Assembly: GCA_050730755.1 (NCBI GenBank)
Contig: JBOHNR010000013.1
Location: forward strand, 1 to 59,673
Length of the DNA: 59,673 nt
From: CAVPPA01 sp050730755
GTDB taxonomy: Bacteria > Patescibacteriota > Saccharimonadia > Saccharimonadales > UBA4665
Reading direction: 5' to 3'
Each line of letters opens with the position of its first letter. Position 1 is the first letter of the stretch. Of this stretch, positions 44,521-54,097 are shown piece by piece. The position numbers were made by a program, and so were the translations under genes. The notes below the pieces were generated by a model, which saw nothing but the letters and a program-made list of their open reading frames with translations, searched no databases and was not told the DNA's origin.

Positions 44521-45480
44521 CTAGAGGTCGCTTATAGAGATACCAATACTTGGACCCATCGATGTGGCGACGTGAACTGATGTTATGTAACTATCCTTGA
44601 CACTATTTGGTTTATTGGTTTTAACAGACGCTAGAACAGCATTAAAATTTTCAAGCAGTCTGTCACGACCAAAAGATACTTTACCGATACCTAAGTGAAT
44701 GATACCCGTACTGTCGACACGATATTCGACACGACCGGCTTTGGCTTCTGCGACAGCTTTGACTAAGTCTGATGTGACAGTGCCGCTTTTTGGGTTAGGC
44801 ATTAGGCCACGCGGCCCCAAAAAGCGGGCGAACTTTCCAAGCGTAGGCATAGTAGCCGGAGTAGCAATCAAAATATCGAAATCAAACGTGCCTTTCTCAA
44901 GAGCCTTAGTCAGTGTTTCAACACCGCTGATGTCAGCCCCAATCACCTTTTCGTCTGAAAATACGGCAATTTTAGGCACCTTGCCTGTGCCTGCTGGTAG
45001 AACAATACTATCGCGGATATTTTGATCAGCCTGTTTCGGATCAACTCTAAGATTAACATGTAGCTCAATAGCAGCATCAAATTTAACCGGCGATGTTTGG
45101 GTAGCTAATTCCAGCGCTTCGCTCGGGCTGTAGTTCTTGGTTTTGTCAATTTTTTGCGCCGCAGCCTGGAACTTTTTTCCCCGCCGCGCAAGCCTTGAGC
45201 GAGTTGGTTTAAGAGGCTGCTTGGGCTTCTTCTCAGAACCGGTTTCGGTGGCTTGGGCCTTCCGCTCCTCTTTAGCTAGCTTGGCAAAGGCTTCTCGCTT
45301 GGCTTTTGTGCTTTTTTTGCCGGCTTTAGCCGTAACGGCATCGGTTAGCTCGTCTTGATCTCCGGTTTCGGCGCCAACAGGCTTCACTTCAGTCTCTTTA
45401 AGTGGCTGGTCCTCGACAACATCCTTAACGTCAAGCTCTACGGGCTTGGCTTTTTTTGACACCTTCTTGGTTTGCGCCAT
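44521..45480 (-). CDS. rplA: Ribosomal protein L1 with a long charged N-terminal extension
   Basis: A 319-aa protein; L1 is usually about 230 aa. The L1 core starts near residue 110 (NYSPSEALELA) with HVNLRVDPKQADQNIRD, FLGPRGLMPNPKSGT and VEYRVDSTGIIHLGIGKVSF. The first 110 residues are Lys/Glu/Ala-rich and probably disordered. The start is the ATG 45478-45480 with AAGGAG 7 nt upstream; the longer frame begins at 45501. It follows rplK, the usual order. Confidence 0.95.
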   Translation of the reverse strand: MAQTKKVSKKAKPVELDVKDVVEDQPLKETEVKPVGAETGDQDELTDAVTAKAGKKSTKAKREAFAKLAKEERKAQATETGSEKKPKQPLKPTRSRLARRGKKFQAAAQKIDKTKNYSPSEALELATQTSPVKFDAAIELHVNLRVDPKQADQNIRDSIVLPAGTGKVPKIAVFSDEKVIGADISGVETLTKALEKGTFDFDILIATPATMPTLGKFARFLGPRGLMPNPKSGTVTSDLVKAVAEAKAGRVEYRVDSTGIIHLGIGKVSFGRDRLLENFNAVLASVKTNKPNSVKDSYITSVHVATSMGPSIGISISDL

Positions 45481-45555
45481 AATCACTCCTTCGTGGTCCA
45501 ATCGTCCGGCTCTGTCTCAAGACAGACTCCCACAAACGTCGTTAGTTAATATTTT

Positions 45556-45984
45556 CTAGTCTTCAACCTCTACGCCCATGCTACGGGCAGTACCAGCTAC
45601 CATCTTCTTAACTGACGGTATGTCATCAGTATTCATGTCACTAGCTTTTGCTTCAGCGATTTTAGTCAATTGAGTCTGGCTGAGTTTTTTACTGATTTTT
45701 TCGCTGTTAGGCTTGCCTGAGCCTTTCGGTATGCCCAACTCGGCGCGAATCCGATCATCTGTCGGTAGACCGATGACACGAAAATCCATCGTCCGGTCTT
45801 CGTAAATAGTGATGTGGGCCGTAACTGTTTGGCCCTGCATATCCTGGGTTGCTTGATTAAACGGATTAATAAAATCCATCATATTAACACCGTATTGGCC
45901 TAGGGTACTACCAACTGGTGGCGCCGCCGTAGCATGGCCGCCAGGTATCTTCATTTTCAAACTTGCTCTAATGGCTTTCGCCAT
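45556..45984 (-). CDS. rplK: Ribosomal protein L11
   Basis: A 142-aa protein: LKMKIPGGHATAAPPVGSTL, GVNMMDFINPFN, and the C-terminal rRNA-binding domain ending VAGTARSMGVEVED. It forms the GTPase-associated centre. Strong ribosome site (AAAGGAG before the ATG). It lies in the order secE-nusG-rplK-rplA. Confidence 0.97.
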   Translation of the reverse strand: MAKAIRASLKMKIPGGHATAAPPVGSTLGQYGVNMMDFINPFNQATQDMQGQTVTAHITIYEDRTMDFRVIGLPTDDRIRAELGIPKGSGKPNSEKISKKLSQTQLTKIAEAKASDMNTDDIPSVKKMVAGTARSMGVEVED

Positions 45985-46123
45985 ATCTAATCTCCTTTTT
46001 GAAACAATAAAATGAGTCTCACCAAAAACTCCGGCTATCTTAAGTTGTAGTACCTAACAATTCAAGCCATTATAGTCTAAAAAATACACTTTGAGAAGAG
46101 ACGGTAACAGTTAGTAATTTTAT

Positions 46124-46672
46124 CTATACACGCTTAACTTGCAGGCTATCGAGCTCAACTGGTGTTTCTCGGCCGAACATGTTCACTAACACCTTGATCT
46201 TACCCTTTTGGGGGTCAATATCGTTAATCGCACCGTCAAAGCCTTTAAAGGGCCCGTCAGTTATGCTGACCACTTCGCCAACTGTCAAGTCGATCTTGTG
46301 CTTTGGTTGCTCAACACCCATCCTTTTTTGAATTTTTTCTATTTCTTCATCGCTTAACGGTGTCGGCTCCGTGCCACTGCCAACGAACCCAGTCACACTT
46401 GGCGTGTTGCGAACTATATACCAAGCGTCTTCGCTCATTTTCATCTGCACTAAGACGTAACCTTGGAATATTCGCTTTTCAACAACTCGGCGTTTGCCGT
46501 TTTTAACTTCAATCATTTTTTCTTGCGGGACAAGGATTTTAAAAATTTTGTCTTTCATGTCTAGTGATTCCGCGCGCTGCCGAATACTTGTGGCCACTTT
46601 TTCCTCATAACCGCTATAGGTGTGGATGGCGTACCACTGTTTCTGTGAATCGTATCTGTCGTTGCTATTCAT
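46124..46672 (-). CDS. nusG: Transcription antitermination factor NusG
   Basis: A 182-aa protein: KQWYAIHTYSGYEEKVATS and GYVLVQM in the NGN domain, TPSVTGFVGSG, and the KOW domain VGEVVSITDGPFKGFDGAI. It binds RNA polymerase and ribosomes. Its start overlaps the secE stop by 4 nt (ATGA). Confidence 0.96.
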   Translation of the reverse strand: MNSNDRYDSQKQWYAIHTYSGYEEKVATSIRQRAESLDMKDKIFKILVPQEKMIEVKNGKRRVVEKRIFQGYVLVQMKMSEDAWYIVRNTPSVTGFVGSGTEPTPLSDEEIEKIQKRMGVEQPKHKIDLTVGEVVSITDGPFKGFDGAINDIDPQKGKIKVLVNMFGRETPVELDSLQVKRV

Positions 46673-47034
46673 TTAATAATTACGTCCTTAAATAATTTAC
46701 CTAACACAAAATCAAAACTGCCTATCAAGACAGCAAAGATAACGGAAAACAAAATAACAGCCCAAGTCAGTTGGAGTGATGTTTTTCGATTAGGCCAAGT
46801 AACTAAGCGTAGCTCGTGCCAGCTATTACGAAAATAGGGCGGTATGATGTAGTGACCAATTATTTTAATAGGCCTCCAAATCGGCAGCGACTTTATAAAG
46901 CTCGTCGGAAAATGAATATGAAAATTGCGTTTAGTCTTCGGGTTAGCCGACGTCCTCTCAGCTCGCTGGCGTACCGTTTCGGGCGCAGCTCTCAGCTTAC
47001 GATTACTCTTAGGGGGCACTGTTTGGTCGCTCAA
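46669..47034 (-). CDS. secE: Preprotein translocase subunit SecE
   Basis: From the TTG at 47032-47034 it is 121 aa: a basic, Pro/Arg-rich extension of about 60 residues, then NSWHELRLVTWPNRKTSLQL and one C-terminal membrane helix, the SecE signature. A longer ATG frame starts at 47097, but a promoter (TTGACA 47083-47088, TAGGTT 47060-47065) lies inside that part, and AAGGA precedes the TTG by 10 nt. It is the essential clamp of SecYEG. First gene of secE-nusG-rplK-rplA. Confidence 0.85.
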   Translation of the reverse strand: MSDQTVPPKSNRKLRAAPETVRQRAERTSANPKTKRNFHIHFPTSFIKSLPIWRPIKIIGHYIIPPYFRNSWHELRLVTWPNRKTSLQLTWAVILFSVIFAVLIGSFDFVLGKLFKDVIIK

Positions 47035-47059
47035 TTTAAAAACGTCCTTAATAAAAAAT

Positions 47060-47088
47060 AACCTACTAATGTAGGCCACTTGTGTCAA
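47060..47088 (-). promoter_or_regulatory. Promoter of secE-nusG
   Basis: Minus strand TTGACA (47083-47088), 17-nt spacer, TAGGTT (47060-47065), which keeps the three most conserved -10 bases. Start site near 47053. It argues against the ATG at 47097 as the secE start. Confidence 0.5.
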
Positions 47089-47161
47089 TCTTATCATACC
47101 TCTTAAACCGGGTCAAGCTAGACCCTAATGCGACTAAAATTGGCATGCTATAGTAGGTCTT

Positions 47162-48670
47162 ATGTCGCTTGGCTTCAAGCTGTTCTGGATAATCAATATA
47201 CTGGAATTGGCTTTGTGGCTATCGCCTTCGTTAAGCTTGCGACGGGTACTGGCGCCCGCCGTAATGATCTGGCTGGCGGCTGTCAGCGTGGCCATTGTTT
47301 ATAGCCACCCCAGTCTACCAACCGGCCTGATTTTGCTGATTAGCGCCTACCGGATCTGTAACCTGACTCGGCTCTTGGTAGCCCGCATCCAAGAACGCTA
47401 CCTTCGACGGGTCGTCGTTCAGTCAAGTCTTTGGCTGATCGGGATACAGGCTTTGCTATTACTTCTCTGGCAGATAAGTTCCTGGCTGACGGTTTCAACC
47501 TATAGCCTTTGGTTATCTCTAGCCTACGCCGACCTTATTGGCTGTTTAATCTTATTCATGTCGACCAACCGACATCTTCGAACCACGCATGTGCCAAAAT
47601 TATCTAAAGCTGGCATAGCCGATCGAGACTTGCCAACACTCAGCGTTGCCATTCCTGCCCGTAATGAAAATGAAGACCTGGACGAGTGCCTGGGCTCACT
47701 TATAAAATCAAATTATCCAAAACTTGAAATTTTAGTCTTAGATGATTGTTCACAGAACAAACATACGCCGGAAATCATTCGTAGCTTTGCTCATGACGGC
47801 GTTCGTTTTATACAAGGTAACCAACCTAAAGAAAATTGGCTGGCTAAAAATCAAGCCTATCAACAACTGTTTGAAGAATCGAGTGGTGAGTTAATCTTGT
47901 TCTGCGGCGTTGACGTCCGTTTCAAGCCCGATAGTTTGCGTCAACTGGTTATGACTATGCTCTATAAACAAAAAAGCATGGTTAGTATTATTCCAGCAAA
48001 TGCCGGACCGACAGCTCTGATATTAGGCGATTCTACGCTTCTGCAGCCAATTCGCTACGCCTGGGAGCTGGCAATTCCACGTCGGCTGTTGCAGCGAACG
48101 CCAATTATCAGTACCTGTTGGATTATCAGGCGCGAGAGTTTAGAGAGTGCCGGCAGCTTTGCCGCCGTTAGCCGCTCGATTGTACCGGAGAGCTATTTTG
48201 CCCGTTCCTGTGCTGTTCATGATGGCTATAGTTTCATGCAAAGCAACCAATCAATCGGCTTAACCACCAGTAAAGTCTTTATTGAACAACGTAATACGGC
48301 AATTCGAACTCGTTATCCACAGGTTCATCGACGCCTCGAGTTGGTTATGGTTGTGACTCTGCTTGAGGCTTTTGGGATCTTAATGCCTTATGGTTTAATC
48401 TTACTGGCGTTGCTCGGTCATTTGTCGTTGCAGCTGATAATCATTGGCTTGCTGGCTGTCGTTACTTTAACAATCTGCTACGGTAGAATAGTGACTCTAA
48501 CCTTCAGAAAAAGGCTACTCCGTTCGTTGTACCTGCTGCCTTTGGCTATTATATTCGATGTCATACTCTTAAACTATTCAATGATCCGGTACGAGTTTTT
48601 CAGTGTTGTATGGAAAGGCCGTAATATCTGCATCCCTGTTATGCGTTCTATCTTACGGCCATCCGGCTAA
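47162..48670 (+). CDS. GT2 glycosyltransferase with membrane helices
   Basis: A 502-aa protein. About four to five N-terminal helices (residues 1-140), then a GT-A domain: LSVAIPARNENEDLDECLGS, VLDDCS, FCGVDVRF (DxD-like) and STCWIIRRESLESAGSF; about three C-terminal helices follow. It probably transfers a sugar at the inner membrane face in polysaccharide or glycolipid synthesis. Single gene, divergent from secE by 64-130 nt. Confidence 0.85.
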   Translation: MSLGFKLFWIINILELALWLSPSLSLRRVLAPAVMIWLAAVSVAIVYSHPSLPTGLILLISAYRICNLTRLLVARIQERYLRRVVVQSSLWLIGIQALLLLLWQISSWLTVSTYSLWLSLAYADLIGCLILFMSTNRHLRTTHVPKLSKAGIADRDLPTLSVAIPARNENEDLDECLGSLIKSNYPKLEILVLDDCSQNKHTPEIIRSFAHDGVRFIQGNQPKENWLAKNQAYQQLFEESSGELILFCGVDVRFKPDSLRQLVMTMLYKQKSMVSIIPANAGPTALILGDSTLLQPIRYAWELAIPRRLLQRTPIISTCWIIRRESLESAGSFAAVSRSIVPESYFARSCAVHDGYSFMQSNQSIGLTTSKVFIEQRNTAIRTRYPQVHRRLELVMVVTLLEAFGILMPYGLILLALLGHLSLQLIIIGLLAVVTLTICYGRIVTLTFRKRLLRSLYLLPLAIIFDVILLNYSMIRYEFFSVVWKGRNICIPVMRSILRPSG

Positions 48671-48672
48671 TA

Positions 48673-49800
48673 TTATTTTGTCTCGGCCTTTTTTATCTCT
48701 AAATTAGGTAAGCTTATGATAAATGTTGAGCCTTTATCAAGATCGCTCTCAAGCGATATTGAAGCCTCCAATATCTTTGCCAACTTATCGGACACGTAAA
48801 GACCTAGACCTGTACCGTTCGTTTTACGTGTTCTAAAATCCTCACTTCTAAAAAACTTATCAAAGACACGTTTTTGATCACTTCGACTGATACCGATACC
48901 AGTATCTTGAACTTTGACGATAATACCATTTTGTATATTTCTGACAATTAGATTGATTAAGCCTTTCTCGGTATATTTTAGGGAATTGGTCACAAAATTT
49001 TGGAGAATTTCCCGGACATAGAGCTTGCTTGAATTAAGGATTGTTACGGCTGGATCAATATCTGTTGTCAGCTTCAAACCTTTAGCTCCAGCGTCATTTT
49101 GATAGCTTTTTGACAACTCACCAATTAACTCATGGACATTGATCGGCTCAATATCAAGAGGTAATTTACCGCGCTCTGCTCGAGCTAATGTCGCTAAATC
49201 ATTGACAAGGTCAGCTAAGAACAATACTTGGTCGTGGGCAACACCAAGAGCTTTTTTAATATCCTTTATATCACCGTCTTTCTCGACGATAAATTGGGCG
49301 TTACTGACATTACCCTCAGTTATGGCAATCGGTGTCCGTAACTCATGGCTGACAACTGAAATAAATTCATCACGTTCTTCTTCTAGAGACTTTTCCCTAG
49401 TAATATCACGGATCAGTATGACGTATCCGCGCTGACCAACCTCACCGTACCCTAGCCTAACAGGTGCAACACTAAGATAGATGTTAATTGCGCTGCCATC
49501 GTTATATTTGATTATAAAGTCACGATTGACCGTTGGTGCAGTTGTTGTCTTAACTAGCTTAACTATGTCTACTTTTTTGTCGTTTTTATCAAAAAAGTAC
49601 AAGACGTCGCTGAGTGATTTATTTTCCATTGATTCGTTACGGTCAAGTATATTCAGCGACGCACCGTTATAGAGAACTATTTGGCATAGGCCGTCGACCG
49701 CAATAACGCCATCAGCCATGCTATTTATGAGACTCGTTAATCGACTATGCTCTAAGCGAGCATTACTATTTAGTTGCCGTGATAATTTACCGATCAGCAT
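48673..49800 (-). CDS. PAS-domain sensor histidine kinase 2
   Basis: A 375-aa kinase: PAS domain at about 20-135 (INSMADGVIAVDGLCQIVLY), HisKA with His152 in VVSHELRTPIA, and HATPase_c with NFVTNSLKY, DTGIGIS and GTGLGLYVS, all intact. No membrane helix. The C terminus ends 3 nt from the convergent GT2 gene. No response regulator is next to it; the cut-off regulator at the left window edge or another may be its partner. Confidence 0.92.
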   Translation of the reverse strand: MLIGKLSRQLNSNARLEHSRLTSLINSMADGVIAVDGLCQIVLYNGASLNILDRNESMENKSLSDVLYFFDKNDKKVDIVKLVKTTTAPTVNRDFIIKYNDGSAINIYLSVAPVRLGYGEVGQRGYVILIRDITREKSLEEERDEFISVVSHELRTPIAITEGNVSNAQFIVEKDGDIKDIKKALGVAHDQVLFLADLVNDLATLARAERGKLPLDIEPINVHELIGELSKSYQNDAGAKGLKLTTDIDPAVTILNSSKLYVREILQNFVTNSLKYTEKGLINLIVRNIQNGIIVKVQDTGIGISRSDQKRVFDKFFRSEDFRTRKTNGTGLGLYVSDKLAKILEASISLESDLDKGSTFIISLPNLEIKKAETK

Positions 49801-49832
49801 TTGCTGTATATTATGCCATAACCATGAATGTT

Positions 49833-50543
49833 TTAGACTATGAAAAGTGTTGGCTTATATTTTTTAATCTCCTTTCTGAGTTGTGGTGTCCTTGGTTGTA
49901 AGTTTTCTAACTCGTTCCAGAACCGGCTACCATGATGCAAAACCTTAACATGGGCTAGCTCGTGAATAATAACGTAATCAATCAGCTCCCAAGGTAATTG
50001 GACTAGGTATAGATTAAGGACAATGTTGCTCCGCTGATCGCAGCTTCCCCAGCGAGTCTTCATCCGTTTAATGGTCAAGCCGTTATAACTAATGCCATAT
50101 AAAGTCGCCAGCTGTGATAGGCGCTGGTCAAATAAGGCGTTAGCTTGAAGGCGGAGTGCCCGAATGCAAGCAGTTTGGGCGGCGGCCTGAACCTGGGGGC
50201 TAAAGATGGTTGAATTTTCGCCATATGTGACGATTACTTCAGTTTGACGAACACTCGTTTTAATCGACTTAGCCAGTTTGGTTTGTTTAAATACCAAATG
50301 ATGCGATTTACCTATCCTTAAACCGTCAGTTAAGACGATAAACTCTTGATTATTATGCTGAGCCAGAATCCAATCCCGCTTGGCGCTGGCAAAAGCTCGG
50401 CCAGCTTTATAGGGAGCCCAGGTCGGGATAGTGACTCTTACATCCCCATCGGCAGCAATGGTAATGCGCAAGCTACGGTTGTTTTTTCGCTTGTAGATTT
50501 TTATTTTGCCGACACCGTCGATCTCGAATTCTTGGTAGGGCAT
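49833..50543 (-). CDS. YgjP/SprT-like (DUF45, M48-type) metallopeptidase
   Basis: A 236-aa protein: KNNRSLRITIAADGDVRVTI, then KTRWGSCDQRSNIVLNLYLV, and zinc site VIIHELAHVKVLHHGSRFW (HExxH plus a third His). Family members are thought to be cytosolic metalloproteases; substrates unknown. It lies 12 nt downstream of the P-loop kinase gene on the same strand. Confidence 0.88.
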   Translation of the reverse strand: MPYQEFEIDGVGKIKIYKRKNNRSLRITIAADGDVRVTIPTWAPYKAGRAFASAKRDWILAQHNNQEFIVLTDGLRIGKSHHLVFKQTKLAKSIKTSVRQTEVIVTYGENSTIFSPQVQAAAQTACIRALRLQANALFDQRLSQLATLYGISYNGLTIKRMKTRWGSCDQRSNIVLNLYLVQLPWELIDYVIIHELAHVKVLHHGSRFWNELENLQPRTPQLRKEIKKYKPTLFIV

Positions 50544-50555
50544 TAAGGCTTACTT

Positions 50556-51221
50556 TTAGCGAATTACAATATTACGCCGGCTAGGGTCAAAACGACCTTG
50601 TTGCATATTCGGTTTGGGAACAAGATTAACCATCCCCGGCTTGACTACCGGAGACAGCTCGTCCACGCCTAGTAATCCAAGCTCGCGGAGTCGGCGAGCA
50701 ACCGTACTGAACTGCGTGCTAAAAGTATGCTTGCCGCTTACCACTATATAATCTTCAGTACTAGCCGGGTTTTGCATTTGTCCTATCAGGTTGTTAAAAG
50801 TTGTCTGATCGTAGGCTGCGGCGTATTTATCGTCAATTCTCCGACGATCGCGTTTTAGGTTACGCAAGTATGAACTTTCAGTGTCCATCTGGAACCAGAC
50901 CAATAACGATTTGGCGTGACACTTGCGAGCGAGCTCCCTCAAAGAGTGCCGCTGACCTAACCGCATCAGATCGTCATCGTAAACAACACTTATGCCAGCG
51001 CTCAAAAATTCTTCGCTCATATAACGCATAAGCTGGGTAATCACGCTATTTTCTTGCTTATCGTACCGGGGGTGTTCAAAAAGCTCAAACCTAATCCGGT
51101 CAGCCTGAATGTGAGCTGCCTGGATATGTTCACAAAATTGGCGGGCAAAATACGTTTTACCAACCCCTGGGAAACCATAGAGAAGAACAATTATTGGTTG
51201 GCTAATCGCACGCTTTGTCAT
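50556..51221 (-). CDS. P-loop AAA/zeta-like small-molecule kinase
   Basis: A 221-aa protein with Walker A YGFPGVGKTYFARQ at residues 14-27, an AADRIRFE-type early Asp/Arg motif, VVYDDDLMRLGQR (Walker B-like) and LLVWFQMDTESSYLRN, the pattern of gluconate/zeta-toxin-type P-loop kinases. The phosphoacceptor is unknown. A C-terminal 60-residue tail is Pro/Arg-rich. No antitoxin-like gene is next to it, so toxin function is not supported. Confidence 0.7.
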   Translation of the reverse strand: MTKRAISQPIIVLLYGFPGVGKTYFARQFCEHIQAAHIQADRIRFELFEHPRYDKQENSVITQLMRYMSEEFLSAGISVVYDDDLMRLGQRHSLRELARKCHAKSLLVWFQMDTESSYLRNLKRDRRRIDDKYAAAYDQTTFNNLIGQMQNPASTEDYIVVSGKHTFSTQFSTVARRLRELGLLGVDELSPVVKPGMVNLVPKPNMQQGRFDPSRRNIVIR

Positions 51222-51388
51222 AACTTTAATTGTATACCAGTATTACCCTTGTCTTAAAGGACAGTGACATTTTACAACAATCAGAATATTATATGTGCGC
51301 TGGCAAAAAGGTTATGTAGTTTTGTTAGAACTGGCTAATTCTACAACTTGCTTTGGATGATTTATACTACATTTGGACACAAATCATT

Positions 51389-51462
51389 AGGGGTGTTCGT
51401 TAATGGTAAGCGGCGACTCTCCAAAAGTCGTGCTGTCGGTTCAAGTCCGGCCACCCCTGCCA
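51389..51462 (+). tRNA. tRNA-Trp (anticodon CCA)
   Basis: A 74-nt cloverleaf: acceptor AGGGGTG/CACCCCT, anticodon stem CGACT/AGTCG with loop CTCCAAA (CCA at 34-36), T arm GGTTCAAGTCC, discriminator G and encoded CCA. It reads UGG only, in keeping with TGA as stop. Confidence 0.95.
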
Positions 51463-51577
51463 AGAGACTTGGTCAATTTCTTCCCCAGAGCCGATTTCAA
51501 GTAAGTTGTAGTTTCTTTAGATAATTTTAGTTAGATAGTTCGAAATTTAGGATTAATAAATTATTTGAACAAAATGG

Positions 51578-51607
51578 TTGTGCTTCCAATCTCTAAAGTG
51601 GTATATT
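51578..51607 (+). promoter_or_regulatory. Candidate promoter of the glycogen-type cassette
   Basis: TTGTGC (51578-51583), 18-nt spacer, TATATT (51602-51607). Start near 51614 would give a leader of about 33 nt before the ATG at 51647. Confidence 0.4.
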
Positions 51608-51646
51608 TATATCTAGGTAAGTTTAAAAATAAACGCTTAGACAAAC

Positions 51647-52858
51647 ATGAAAGTATTAATGCTCGGCTGGGAGCTACCGCCTCATAACAGTGGTGGTTTA
51701 GGTGTCGCCTCTTTTAATTTATGTAAGGCTCTTTCTAGGCTGAGCGTTGATATTGAGTTCGTACTCCCTTACCACGCCGACCATGATATTAATTTCATGA
51801 AGATTTTGGCTGCAACCCCTCAAGACGTTAAGGCAGTCATCAAGAGTGGTATAGCCTATGACAGTTACAAATATTTAATGGTTGACGGCACTGAAGAGTT
51901 CCATAATATCTTCGACCAACAATTCATGTACGAAACGGCTATCGGCCTTCTAATCAATTCAGGCCCGTATGACCTTATCCACGCTCACGACTGGCTGACG
52001 TTTAGGGCCGGCCTAATCGCAAAAGAGAAACTCGGTTGCCCACTGATTTTGCATGTCCACTCGCTTGAATCTGATCGGGCCGGTGGCTCATACGGCAACC
52101 CAATGGTGCACGAGATAGAAGAACTGGCGTTTCACGAAGCCGATCGAATAATCGCTGTCAGTAATCTGACTCGTCAGGCAATTGTCCGCGATTACGGCAT
52201 TGGCATAGAAAAAATTGACGTTATCCATAACAGTATCGATTTAAGCGACACAGTCGACGCCGAGTACGACCTTACTAATACTTACCAATACTTAGCAGCC
52301 CTTCGTGCCCAAGGTTACCGCATCGTAACTAATGTTGGACGGCTAACTCTCCAAAAAGGTCTGACAAACTTACTAAAAGCCGCCAAAGTTGTGATTGAAC
52401 ACGCCCCTAAGACAATGTTTTTGATTGTCGGCAACGGCGAGCAGTACTATGAGCTGTTAACCATCGCGGCTGACCTTGGCATCGCCAAAAATGTTATATT
52501 CACTGACTTTCAAAGGGGAAAACCGTGGCGAGATGCTTTTTCAATCGCAGATTTGTTTGTAATGCCATCCGTCTCAGAACCATTTGGCCTTGTGCCTCTT
52601 GAAGCAATCGGTTATGGAACGCCGACCCTCATAACAAAGCAGTCTGGTGTTGGCGAAGTACTGATGAATACATTGAGGGTTGATTTTTGGGACATCGATG
52701 AAATGGCCAATCAAATCATTGCAGTCGTCCAAAACGATCCGTTGCGTGATGAATTACTAAAGAACGCTTCCGGCGAGCTGGGCGGTCTTTCGTGGGACAA
52801 CGCAGCTAGCAAGCTAATGAGCGTCTATCAAAATTACGTGACTGTGGCGGCAGCATGA
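51647..52858 (+). CDS. GT4/GT5-type glycogen (alpha-glucan) synthase-like glycosyltransferase
   Basis: A 403-aa GT-B enzyme: VLMLGWELPPHNSGGLGVAS, HAHDWLTF, NVGRLTLQKGL and EPFGLVPLEAIGYG with the E-x7-E pair. The N terminus with PPHNSGGLG resembles starch/glycogen synthases. It is followed by GH57 and GH15 genes 28 and 5 nt apart, so it is the synthetic arm of a storage-glucan module. The sugar donor is not known. Confidence 0.88.
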   Translation: MKVLMLGWELPPHNSGGLGVASFNLCKALSRLSVDIEFVLPYHADHDINFMKILAATPQDVKAVIKSGIAYDSYKYLMVDGTEEFHNIFDQQFMYETAIGLLINSGPYDLIHAHDWLTFRAGLIAKEKLGCPLILHVHSLESDRAGGSYGNPMVHEIEELAFHEADRIIAVSNLTRQAIVRDYGIGIEKIDVIHNSIDLSDTVDAEYDLTNTYQYLAALRAQGYRIVTNVGRLTLQKGLTNLLKAAKVVIEHAPKTMFLIVGNGEQYYELLTIAADLGIAKNVIFTDFQRGKPWRDAFSIADLFVMPSVSEPFGLVPLEAIGYGTPTLITKQSGVGEVLMNTLRVDFWDIDEMANQIIAVVQNDPLRDELLKNASGELGGLSWDNAASKLMSVYQNYVTVAAA

Positions 52859-52886
52859 ACGTAATAACCTGGAAGACAAGCGAACT

Positions 52887-54092
52887 ATGAAAGCGATCGT
52901 TTTATATCTTCATGTCCATCAACCGTACCGTCTTCGCCATTACACCGCCCTGGAAACTGGCCACGTCCACAATTATTTCGACTCCGTAAAGGATACCAAA
53001 GCTAACAATCAAAACATACTGCGTAAAGTAGCCGAAAAATCATATCTGCCAGCTAACCAATACCTACTGGAGTTACTCGAAAATAACCCTCAGTTTAAAC
53101 TGAGTTTGTCGTTAAGCGGTATAGTTCTAGAGCAACTGGAGCGTTGGGCACCCGAGGCTCTGGAATCATTTCAAGCCCTAGTTAAAACGGGTCGAGTGGA
53201 GATCATCGGTGAGACCTATAACCACAGCTTATCTTTCTTCTATTCCAGAAGTGAATTTGAAACTCAAGTCAGTATGCACCGCCAAAAAATTGAATCTCTC
53301 TTTAACCAGACGCCGAAAATATTCCGCAATACCGAGCTAGCCTATAACAACGATTTAGCAGTCTGGGCTGATCAAGCTGGCTATAAAGGCATCCTGGCCG
53401 AAGGCTGGGATCCTATTCTTGGTTGGCGATCGCCTAATTATGTTTATCGACCGGCTTATACCGATAATATTCGTTTACTCATGAAAAACTATCGCCTAAG
53501 CGACGACATTGCTTTCCGATTCGGAAATCATGATTGGAGTGAATGGCCGCTAACGGCCGACAAGTTTGCCCATTGGATAAATTCCGATAATAATGCCACC
53601 AATATCGACTTATTTATGGACTATGAGACTTTTGGAGAACACCAGTGGCAGGAGACGGGCATTTTTGAGTTCCTTAAAGAGCTGCCTAAGCAATGGCTAA
53701 AAGCTCCAGATAACACTTTTATGACGGTTTCAGAGGCCTGTGATAGCTTCGAGCCAGTTGATCAAGTCGATGTGCCAAATACTATTACATGGGCGGATAC
53801 GGAGCGCGACTTAAGCGCCTGGCTCGGCAATAGCATGCAACAACAAGCTATTATCGGGCTATATGAACTCCAAGATAAAATAATTAAATCACAGGATCTG
53901 TCGTTAATTAACGATTGGCGCAACCTTCAGGCTTCAGATCACTTTTATTATATGTGTACTAAATGGTGGAATGACGGTGATATTCACTCGTATTTTAGCC
54001 CCTACGAAACTCCTTATGAGGCCTACATGAACTTTATGAATGCTTATCATGATCTTCGCTTCAGGCTAGCTGAAAAGGGCGTCGCGGTATAA
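52887..54092 (+). CDS. GH57 family alpha-amylase-like glycoside hydrolase
   Basis: A 401-aa protein starting KAIVLYLHVHQPYRLRHY, the GH57 start motif (HxH). The likely nucleophile is Glu150 in FRNTELAYNND and the acid/base Asp245 in MDYETFGEH. No signal peptide: cytosolic. GH57 enzymes cut or branch alpha-glucans. Second gene of the cassette. Confidence 0.9.
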   Translation: MKAIVLYLHVHQPYRLRHYTALETGHVHNYFDSVKDTKANNQNILRKVAEKSYLPANQYLLELLENNPQFKLSLSLSGIVLEQLERWAPEALESFQALVKTGRVEIIGETYNHSLSFFYSRSEFETQVSMHRQKIESLFNQTPKIFRNTELAYNNDLAVWADQAGYKGILAEGWDPILGWRSPNYVYRPAYTDNIRLLMKNYRLSDDIAFRFGNHDWSEWPLTADKFAHWINSDNNATNIDLFMDYETFGEHQWQETGIFEFLKELPKQWLKAPDNTFMTVSEACDSFEPVDQVDVPNTITWADTERDLSAWLGNSMQQQAIIGLYELQDKIIKSQDLSLINDWRNLQASDHFYYMCTKWWNDGDIHSYFSPYETPYEAYMNFMNAYHDLRFRLAEKGVAV

Positions 54093-54097
54093 CCCAA

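Noticed and set aside
50556..51221. Zeta-type toxin
   Set aside because: The P-loop pattern is shared by many small kinases and there is no adjacent antitoxin-like gene; the neighbour is a metallopeptidase.
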